Positions 33,800 through 41,500 of a DNA stretch of 64,000 nt are shown piece after piece (the first letter of the stretch is position 1; every line of letters starts with the position of its first letter). The position numbers and the translations under genes are program-made. Under the pieces are notes generated by a model that made no database searches, was not told the origin of the DNA, and saw nothing but the letters and a program-made list of their open reading frames with translations. The stretch covers positions 1-64,000 of the forward strand of contig URKG01000003.1 in the NCBI GenBank assembly GCA_900548265.1, given 5' to 3'. The stretch comes from an uncultured Collinsella sp. (lineage in GTDB: Bacteria > Actinomycetota > Coriobacteriia > Coriobacteriales > Coriobacteriaceae).

Positions 33800-33892
33800 A
33801 TGAACTTGTTTCTTGAAATCCTGCGCCTCTCGATGTATGTGACCGGCATTGCCCGGAACCTCTACTCGATCTGGCGGGAATATAAGCAGTAA
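33800..33892 (+). CDS. Possible 30-residue peptide
   Basis: The frame encodes 30 residues beginning MNLFLEILRLSMYVTG and ending SIWREYKQ, an amphipathic or hydrophobic helix with a basic tail. GGGGTGA lies seven bases before the ATG, and a strong hairpin follows at 33916. Size and composition resemble small membrane-active peptides, but no family match can be claimed. Confidence 0.35.
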   Translation: MNLFLEILRLSMYVTGIARNLYSIWREYKQ

Positions 33893-33915
33893 CGGATAGC
33901 GAAGGGAGTCATAGA

Positions 33916-33941
33916 AAAGGGTCGGTTGCAGCCGACCCTTT
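33916..33941. terminator. Bidirectional hairpin after the small peptide frame
   Basis: AAAGGGTCGG and CCGACCCTTT pair perfectly over 10 bp around TTGCAG, with A-rich sequence on the left and T/A on the right, so it could terminate transcription in both directions. Confidence 0.6.
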
Positions 33942-34254
33942 AAGACGATAGCACCTGCGTTGCCCGCGCTTCCAAAGTTGACCGACTGAGGAGCGGGTTC
34001 CGCGGCACACCCTGATTTTACCCAGTGAAGCGGCTCTTTTGCAGTCGCTCCACCGTTTATTTACATCCACCGCATCTATATGCCCGTCGGGCGAACCGCC
34101 GACGAAAGCCCGCGTGCGCAAGTAGACCAACTTTCAACAGGCCCATGGCGCGGTCGGAGGCATAGCGCGCGCTTCATTATGAGTATTGAAACCGCCCAAA
34201 ACCGGCATCGGGCGTTACGCCCGCCTTATCGATACGGGATCGATACGGGAGCCG

Positions 34255-34394
34255 CTAACCGCCCAGTAGGATATTAAGGATTACGATAATAATTGCTATC
34301 GCAGCGATAATCAGAAATAGCGTAAAGGGGAAAATACCGACTCGAACAACAGCCGGATTAGCGCGTCGATAAACTCGGCGTTTGCATCGGACAT
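34255..34394 (-). pseudogene. Frameshifted small membrane-protein remnant
   Basis: From an ATG at 34394 the minus strand reads MSDANAEFIDALIRLLFESV and soon hits a stop. Shifting frame once near a TTTTCCCC run gives IFPFTLFLIIAAIAIIIVIL and NILLGG before a stop at 34255. A single-base change there would restore a helix-plus-membrane-segment protein of about 45 residues. Confidence 0.3.
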
Positions 34395-34469
34395 GGTGAC
34401 ATCAACTCCAGACGAAGGCGACCGCTCGAGGCGGCCGCCAACTAGCAGTAATAAACAGATTATATTGTC

Positions 34470-34505
34470 GTCTGCCTACCAGTCAGATCGACACTGCTCC
34501 AAAAC
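34470..34505 (-). repeat. Orphan degenerate CRISPR repeat 2
   Basis: This 36-base segment matches the array repeat at all but about four positions, with the last 16 bases (ATCGACACTGCTCCAA and on) intact. It flanks the left side of a 450-base insert carrying two small minus-strand genes; the first array repeat flanks the right side. Confidence 0.85.
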
Positions 34506-34524
34506 TATGCGGCTGTGTGCTTGG

Positions 34525-34761
34525 CTAGCACCAGAAAACGGAGCCGCCATCCCGTACGCTACCATCGCGCAGCATGCGGCGAGCCTCTGCGAACATGTGC
34601 TCCGCATAGCGCTCATGCCTGTCGCTCGGCGATACGGACAGAACGGAAACGATACCGACGCTGCGGTCGAGGACCAAGGTACCCGGCTCTCCCTTGCCCT
34701 CGGGATAGTATTCGAACGTCACGACATTACCGTCGTCTTCGATCTTCTTAAACTCGAGCAT
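34525..34761 (-). CDS. Small hypothetical protein inside the CRISPR trailer
   Basis: The 78-residue protein (MLEFKKIEDDGNVVTFEYYP ...) has an alternating strand pattern and a helical segment (HERYAEHMFAEARRML), and ends GGSVFWC. AGGTGGAG lies upstream of the ATG. Its start overlaps by 14 bases the end of a broken upstream gene in another frame, the arrangement of an old operon. It lies between CRISPR repeats at 34470 and 34956. Family not recognised. Confidence 0.6.
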   Translation of the reverse strand: MLEFKKIEDDGNVVTFEYYPEGKGEPGTLVLDRSVGIVSVLSVSPSDRHERYAEHMFAEARRMLRDGSVRDGGSVFWC

Positions 34762-34948
34762 CTTCTGGCCACTCCACCTCATCCAACCATGCGTCCAATG
34801 TGTCCTGGTAACTGTACTGCAGGTTCGCGGCGTCGTAGGCTGTGGGCTAGTCCGTTCCCTGAGCCATGTAATGCGATTCCAGCAGCTCGCGCTTGAACAT
34901 CATCACGCAGCGCGCATGCAGTTCCTCGTCATCGAAAAGCCTGCACAT
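34748..34948 (-). pseudogene. Small gene interrupted by an in-frame TAG
   Basis: Translation from the ATG at 34948 gives 33 residues (MCRLFDDEELHARCVMMFKR...), a TAG at 34847-34849, then 32 more protein-like codons in the same frame (PTAYDAANLQYSYQDTLDAW ... EDARV) to a TAA at 34748. The second half overlaps the start of the next gene. The likely reading is one 66-residue protein with a nonsense mutation. Its ATG is only seven bases from the first array repeat. Confidence 0.5.
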
Positions 34949-34955
34949 TGTCCCA

Positions 34956-36569
34956 GATTGATTACCAGTTAGATTGACGCTGCTCCAAAACGCGAAGCCC
35001 ATTTCTTGCCTCCTCTCACATGTTTGATTACCAGTTAAATCGACACTGCTCCAAAACGGTGATGTTTTATCACCAGTTACTGGTGATGTTTGATTACCAG
35101 TTAGATCGACACTGCTCCAAAACCATCGCGACCTCGCGACGCATGGCCATGAGTTTGATTACCAGTTAGATCGACACTGCTCCAAAACGGTGCAATCGAA
35201 GGCCTTGTGGGCCGAGTCGTTTGATTACCAGTTAGATCGACACTGCTCCAAAACAATTCGACAAGCGTCATTGCCGTATTCTTCGTTTGATTACCAGTTA
35301 GATCGACAGTGCTCCAAAACAACTTCTTGAGAAAATCATCAATGTTAAAAGTTTGATTACCAGTTAGATCGACACTGCTCCAAAACCGCGCCTTCTCAAT
35401 CGTGGAACAAAAAGCGTTTGATTACCAGTTAGATCGACACTGCTCCAAAACGTACCCTCTGTATCAGTTATAGCGGCGTGCGTTTGATTACCAGTTAGAT
35501 CGACACTGCTCCAAAACTGCTATCAACATCACAAACAAGGAGACCATGTTTGATTACCAGTTAGATCGACACTGCTCCAAAACTTCATGGTCTTAGTCCT
35601 TTCTTGCTTTGACGTTTGATTACCAGTTAGATCGACACTGCTCCAAAACAATTGCAAAGGTCAGTCGCACGGACAGGTAGTTTGATTACCAGTTAGATCG
35701 ACACTGCTCCAAAACCATTGTTGGGGCTGTCTGTGGCTGTGATTGGTTTGATTACCAGTTAGATCGACACTGCTCCAAAACTCTTGTCGAGCTGTGCCTG
35801 AAGCCTGTCGGTTTGATTACCAGTTAGATCGACACTGCTCCAAAACTCGTCTTCAACGAGACGCCGGAGGTCGCAGTTTGATTACCAGTTAGATCGACAC
35901 TGCTCCAAAACTTAGTGATGTTGATAGCTGCATACCTATCGGTTTGATTACCAGTTAGATCGACACTGCTCCAAAACTCATGGCGCGTGTTGAGGACATG
36001 TATTGCGTTTGATTACCAGTTAGATCGACACTGCTCCAAAACAATCGTTAACAACCGACTAAACAACCTAAAGTTTGATTACCAGTTAGATCGACACTGC
36101 TCCAAAACGCGCGGGTCTGGTAAGGCGCGGGTCTGGTAGTTTGATTACCAGTTAGATCGACACTGCTCCAAAACTATACAAGCGTGATACCGTGGTGGAA
36201 TACTGTTTGATTACCAGTTAGATCGACACTGCTCCAAAACTCAGCCAGCTGTCGTCCGGCTCGTACACCAGTTTGATTACCAGTTAGATCGACACTGCTC
36301 CAAAACGCACGGTGGCGTATCTTGCGCATGGTGCGAGTTTGATTACCAGTTAGATCGACACTGCTCCAAAACTGTTGTCGTTCGTCACGTTAACGGCGCT
36401 GGTTTGATTACCAGTTAGATCGACACTGCTCCAAAACGCCATCTGTCGGGCATAGGCGGCGTTGCCAGTTTGATTACCAGTTAGATCGACACTGCTCCAA
36501 AACTTCCGCCGTTGTCTGCTAGGCGGGGCGTAGGTTTGATTACCAGTTAGATCGACACTGCTCCAAAAC
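34956..36569 (-). CRISPR. Type II-A CRISPR array, 25 repeats and 24 spacers
   Basis: Repeats are 36 bp (GTTTGATTACCAGTTAGATC, then GACACTGCTCCAAAAC on the plus strand) and spacers 29-30 bp. As crRNA, the repeat reads from the minus strand starting GTTTTGGAGC, matching the direction of the cas operon and the tracrRNA anti-repeat. The csn2 end (36569) is the leader end, since repeats are perfect there. At the far end the repeats at 34956 (three or more changes) and 35022 (one change) have decayed; the repeat at 35285 has one internal change. Only 55 bases separate the first repeat from the csn2 stop, so the leader overlaps the csn2 3' end. Confidence 0.98.
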
Positions 36570-36624
36570 CATTGGAGCAAATTCCCTACTGCGACGGGAC
36601 GTTCAATCTAACCGGTCAGTTCTT

Positions 36625-37305
36625 TCAATGCTCTAAAAACTGCAGGTCAACCGTTAGTTTATGTTCATGTCCGTAAGACATGGTATCTTTTTTATTCTCC
36701 AGGAGCAACAGACTCAACTTGAGGAAAAACACGTGGTCATAGAGCGTTTGCAGCTCATTTTCCGTCAAAAAAGTTTTGAGATTTACGAATACGATTGTCT
36801 TTCTGCAGCCAGCGTCAAGAGCAAATGAAAGGAAATTCAGCAGATTATCAAGGAACGATTTATCTTCTTGAGGCGCTGCGCCAAATCCTAAAAACTTGAG
36901 GTAGCGCTTCAAATCCCATTCTAACCCAAACCCCAAATCGGCATTAAAGCCAAGGTTCAATCCGCCTAAACGCAGCTTTATTGCACGCTCAGCCTCTTCC
37001 ACCTGCATACGCAGGTCTTCATCTTCAAGAAACTCGCGCTCAACCTTCTTGGTGATTGCGCTCATAAATGCACGGTCATCCCATGGAAGATTCAGCGCAT
37101 CAGGCACTACCATCAGGGCGCTGCCGGGCTTAATCTCCTCATCGTCTTTCCAAAGGGAGTAAGGCTCCATCGCCTGGCGCCCCAATCCGCTTTGCAAAGA
37201 AGCTACAATCCGCGCAAACAGAGCCGAGTTCTCGACTTGCAAAACCGATGTCTCCCCTGCCGTTAGCTCCACTGGGTGTTCAAGCCCTGAAAACACGAGC
37301 CTCAT
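36625..37305 (-). CDS. csn2: CRISPR adaptation protein Csn2
   Basis: Csn2 forms a ring on double-stranded DNA ends and works with Cas1, Cas2 and Cas9 in spacer acquisition; its presence defines subtype II-A. The 226-residue product has the family's N-terminal MRLVFSGLEHPVEL, the central long helices (EDEDLRMQVEEAERAIKLRL), and a C-terminal strand-helix domain with TIVFVNLKTFLTENELQTLY. Its ATG overlaps the cas2 stop (ATGA). It is the last gene before the array, and its final codons reach to within 55 bases of the first repeat. Confidence 0.93.
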   Translation of the reverse strand: MRLVFSGLEHPVELTAGETSVLQVENSALFARIVASLQSGLGRQAMEPYSLWKDDEEIKPGSALMVVPDALNLPWDDRAFMSAITKKVEREFLEDEDLRMQVEEAERAIKLRLGGLNLGFNADLGFGLEWDLKRYLKFLGFGAAPQEDKSFLDNLLNFLSFALDAGCRKTIVFVNLKTFLTENELQTLYDHVFFLKLSLLLLENKKDTMSYGHEHKLTVDLQFLEH

Positions 37306-37610
37306 AAAACCAGAAGCTCCTCCATCGTGTCTATTTCCTCATGAGCCTCGCGGTTACCCGTAATGTACTCCATGGTCGAAAACTGAGATTCGGTCACGCG
37401 CAAAACCTGCACAAGGCCAGCTGGCGGGCGATGCTTCCTGAGTCTTTGCACTGCGCTTCCCGCCGCCCCATCATTAACAACAAGCTTTGCATACACGGAT
37501 TCCTGGAGCATAAGATAGCCGTCTTTAAGAAGAAACTTGCGGAACACCCGGTAGTCTTTTCTCTGCGCTGGAGTATCGACGGGCAAATCAAAGAAGACGA
37601 CAAGCCTCAT
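37302..37610 (-). CDS. cas2: CRISPR-associated endonuclease Cas2
   Basis: Cas2 bridges two Cas1 dimers in the integrase complex. The 102-residue product starts MRLVVFFDLPVDTPAQRKDY, with the ferredoxin-like first strand and conserved Asp, and continues YRVFRKFLLKDGYLMLQESV. AAAGGA lies upstream of this ATG. An in-frame ATG nine codons earlier overlaps the cas1 stop as ATGA and could be used instead, giving 111 residues. Length is normal for subtype II-A Cas2. Confidence 0.95.
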   Translation of the reverse strand: MRLVVFFDLPVDTPAQRKDYRVFRKFLLKDGYLMLQESVYAKLVVNDGAAGSAVQRLRKHRPPAGLVQVLRVTESQFSTMEYITGNREAHEEIDTMEELLVL

Positions 37611-37633
37611 ATATCTGATCCTTTCCCCGGCAC

Positions 37634-38515
37634 TCATACGACCTCAAACGACTCGATTTCGTCCACTGACAGCTTTCGATCAAGAGCCTTGAAACAATCC
37701 GCAACATACAGAGAGATTACGGAGCCCACGCGATATGTGCCGTCTCGATATGCAATTCCCTGATTGAGCATGTCGACCAAAAGCAGCTTTGTCTCCTTAG
37801 AGAACTCGCCGTCAAAGTTATCGAACACAATACGGTCTACAAGAGGCCTAAACGGCTCCATAAAATCACAGCTCAAGTTGAACTGGTTGAACTCATTTCT
37901 GTGGCAGATTCCCGCCTGCGTAAGGTATCCGCGCGCTGCAATCTCGCGATTAACGCTCGATAGCAGAATCGCATACCCGTAATTGAGAGCGGCGTTCAAA
38001 GGCGTATCATCATCCCTCGAGAAGGACGGACCAAACAGAGAGCTGAAATACAGCCGGGCTGCATGCCCTTCGCGATTCGTCGTATCACCCGAGCGCACCT
38101 CGGCAACAATGCTCTTGAGCGTCTCGCCCTGTTCCTCGCGCGCACGAGCGTGGAGCACATCAGATTGATGCTTGATTTTGTCGCGCACGATTCGTTGCCA
38201 TACGCGCTTTTTAATCGGTTCACCCCATTCCAGCTGCTCTGCAATGCGCTTGCTCGTGTTATGCGCTCCATAGAGCGGCAAATACTGGCCAATGGGGTCG
38301 CGCTTCTCGTCAGAAACGACAAACGCGACCTTTGCCTTGGCAAGCTCCGAGAGCAGATAAGCACTTATGAACACCTGGTTGGTCTGAAGAACGACCGACG
38401 AAATCTCCGAAAGGTGGACCTTCGCCGTGTCGTCCTCCCGGCGGACAACCATGTAGCCGCCCTTGTACTGCAATTTGCAAGGGCTAGAAATGACGATGTT
38501 CCTAAATCCCGACAC
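37634..38515 (-). CDS. cas1: CRISPR-associated integrase Cas1
   Basis: Cas1 is the metal-dependent integrase that inserts new spacers. The 293-residue product has the N-terminal beta domain and the helical C-terminal domain, with LNYGYAILLSSVNREIAARG near residue 185 and GICHRNEFNQFNLSCDFMEP near residue 210, which carries the conserved His and Asp, followed by FRPLVDRIVFDN. The start is a GTG overlapping the cas9 3' end by 14 bases, with AGAAGGA just upstream. No disruption is visible. Confidence 0.95.
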   Translation of the reverse strand: MSGFRNIVISSPCKLQYKGGYMVVRREDDTAKVHLSEISSVVLQTNQVFISAYLLSELAKAKVAFVVSDEKRDPIGQYLPLYGAHNTSKRIAEQLEWGEPIKKRVWQRIVRDKIKHQSDVLHARAREEQGETLKSIVAEVRSGDTTNREGHAARLYFSSLFGPSFSRDDDTPLNAALNYGYAILLSSVNREIAARGYLTQAGICHRNEFNQFNLSCDFMEPFRPLVDRIVFDNFDGEFSKETKLLLVDMLNQGIAYRDGTYRVGSVISLYVADCFKALDRKLSVDEIESFEVV

Positions 38516-41500
38516 GGGTCCTTCTCTCGAACATGCCCGTTACAGACTGATCGACAATATAGAAAGAAGTCTTCGGATCATTGATCTTGGAACTAAAGGT
38601 CATCTTGTACTGTCCCGCGGTCTTCGCACCGCCGATAACAGTTAAGTCAATCTGGCGATCAAAACCGTTGCAGATAGCAACAAGCTGAACAAGCAGCCTA
38701 GCAACGGCAGTCTCATCGGCAGTCCCCAAAAGCCCCAATTTATTATCGAGCGATAATTTATTCATGAGGCCTCGCGCCGCAATCATTCCTCGTCTAGCAA
38801 TTTCCCCTATCAAGTCAGTTGCATCAGTTTTATAAGAATCAGGAAGTGGCGTTCCTAGCTTCAGATGGCGGACGCTCGTATCAATCAAAGCAACCTCGGA
38901 ACGAGAGAAAGCAAGCTCTTGCGCATTCCTAACTTCTTCCGCTCCGGTAATGAATACCTGATCGCCATCAACCTCAATCAGCTGTTTCTTGTAGATCTTC
39001 GACCTCGTGATACCGACGTATTCCAGGCCCTCCTTCCCCGCAAGTCCCCTTGCATATTCGCCGAGCGCCGCCGAGTCGCCCTCGATGCGCGCCGCGAGCC
39101 ACACGGGAACCTGAGAGAACCGGAATACCGGTTTCCCCTTCTTTTTTGCCTCATAGATAAAGAAATACGCAAACTGCTGGCTCGAAAAACCACCGTATTG
39201 CTTGGCGTCGAGCCCCTGCTTGGTCGACAACTCAAGCTTTGCGCCCATCTTGGGATCACGCGGTGAGTAAATCGTTGCCTTCCAGAACGCGCCTGTATCC
39301 TCCTGCGGCATCCTCGAGATGTAGCACTGGCGATAGTTGAGCGCGCGACGAATGCCCTCGACCTCCGCCGCCGCGTTCCAGCCGTCCGGAAGATACTTTC
39401 CCCTATAACGCTTGACCTCGTCGTCCGCGGTCCAGGCATCGTCAAAGACCTCGCCCGTCTCGGGGTCAAAACCCGCAGTCATAAAGCTATTGACGACAAA
39501 ACCGGCAGATCCAGGCATGCGATGGGTTTTCTTAAACAGCTCAGACTGCTCGCGCACGTACTTCTTAATCACATGCGAGTAGCCGATGGGGTTCTCGTAC
39601 ATTCCGGGATGACGCATCTGGATAAACAGACCCAAGCGACATGCCAGATAGGCATCGTGCGCATGATGGAAATCATTGGCTTCGCGGCATTTGACCAAGC
39701 CAGCTGCCTCACGAAGGTTGTGCGATACGCTCGCCTTAACGGGAACGATCTTCGTTCCCTCGTCGGCATAACGCGCCTCAAGCAACGCCTGCGCCATCTT
39801 AACCATCTGGCTCGTCTCCACAAGCTGACGCGCAACAAAGCCCCTCATGGCGTTCTCGTTTATGGAAGAGCGTAGCAGGTTGCGATACTTTTTATCGCCA
39901 ATAAGCTTCGCCTGGTGCAGTTGCTTCCACCTTTCGCCCATCTTCCAGCGAATGCTCTTATCAATCAAAAGCTGGTCGGTCTTGTGCTGGTTCTCCTCAC
40001 GGTATACCAGCGCCTTATTCTCCAGACTGTCATCCTTAATGTAGGCACGCGGAATGATATGGTCGACCTCGTACTCGCCCGAGCCCGTCATAAGCTTATT
40101 GAGGTCGATAGCGCGGCCGGAATACAGGCATTTTCCGTTCTGCATCAAATAGAGGGTCAGGCGCTCGTCAAGGTCTACATTGGCTGCCTTGAGCTCCTTG
40201 AAATCGCCCATAACAGCCAGGTCGCCGCCCTCGGCCTTAAACGCCTTGAGGGCGTCCTCGATAGCGTCCCAGCGCTTCGTGGTCCGCTTGCCCTTCTTCT
40301 TTTCGTCCTCGTCGCGAGTCACTTCAACAAAAACGTTGGCCGGCGCGTGCCCCGCAATCTTTGCGATTTCGTCGACAATGCGAATCGCTTGATTCAGGCT
40401 GCGACGAATCGCCGGAGATCCGGGGAGCTCATTTACGCCTAGAGACTTCTCGTGTTCGGCATAGTATTTGCGATTGTGTTCATCCACTTTTTCCTGGAAG
40501 CCCAGCGTGTTGTCGTGGAGAATCTCCATCATCACCATGGTCTCGCCAAGGCGGCGCTCGGAGCTGGGGTTTCCCTCTCGCAGCACGTCCATGATGCTCA
40601 TAGAGCGGCCAGCTTGCGTATCAATCCTAATACCCGTCAGGAACTTCTCCGACAGACGCCCCCAACCAGTCAGCCGCTTTTTGCAAATCTTCTTAATCTG
40701 CTCGGCATCGAGCATTCCGTTGCCACTGGGGCCAAACTCATCCTGCAGCTTTTCCCTAAGGATCGAGCGGTCCTCGAACAGCGTGTTCCAAAGAATGATC
40801 TTTTCGATAACCGGATACTCGGCACGGCTCAACTCCTCCACGTCAAAGATGTTCTTGGCAAAGAAGATGTACGAACCCATCTTTGATTCAAGACCGCTCT
40901 CACCCTGGCCGCCACGGACAACCGGATTTGTCGCGTCGCCCTCTTTTACAAGCCAGTCGGCAATCATCTTGTAAGTAACGCGACGCTTTTTATGGAAAAG
41001 CTCATGGACAATGCCCTCGCGCTGCGCGGCATCCAGGCGTTGCCAATCGTCACCATCTTCGGACCAGCGAACGCCATTGAGTTCATTCAGAACGCAGAAC
41101 TCCTCATAGAGCAGAGACTGCTTGGGAAGCACCTTCTCGCCAGCAAGATAAGTGCAATCACCCGTCATGCGCATGATAAAGTTCTCGGCACTCTTGTTCT
41201 TATCGATTACGGTGTCCCAGTTCCAAGGCGTGATCGTCGCATCTTCCATACCGGGCTTGCGCTCGGACCATTGGAATCGGTGGTTGCCATGTTTGTCCTG
41301 GGCAGCATTTTTAGGCGTCAGCGGTCCCACATAGTACGGGATACGGAATGTGACCAGACTCTCGATCTTCGCAGCCTCGTCCTTGAGGAACGGATAGAAG
41401 CGGCCCTGGTTTTTGAGAATGGCCTGCAGTTCCTCAAGATGCAGCTGATAGTAGATGGCACCGTTATCGCTCGTCTTAAGGCGACGTAAAAAGCGTTGTT

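Larger units (their letters stand above)
33732..34022. other. Toxin-antitoxin-like small locus bounded by inverted repeats
   Basis: GGTAAAATC...TGCCGCGGAATCCGC on the plus strand (33732-33760) recurs on the minus strand (34022-33993) as GGTAAAATC...TGCCGCGGAACCCGC. Between them lie a 30-codon frame and a bidirectional hairpin. Two convergent promoters with near-identical initial regions and a shared terminator would fit, as in small type I toxin-antitoxin loci, but this is inference from layout only. Confidence 0.35.

Noticed and set aside
35101..36580. Open frames across the array repeating FWSSVDLTGNQT
   Set aside because: These are conceptual translations of CRISPR repeats, not genes.
36601..36640. 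Sequence on the csn2 side of the array resembling a further degenerate repeat (TGCTCTAAAAAC end)
   Set aside because: Its right end is made of the last codons of csn2 and the match needs several gaps; it is better read as leader plus csn2 3' end.
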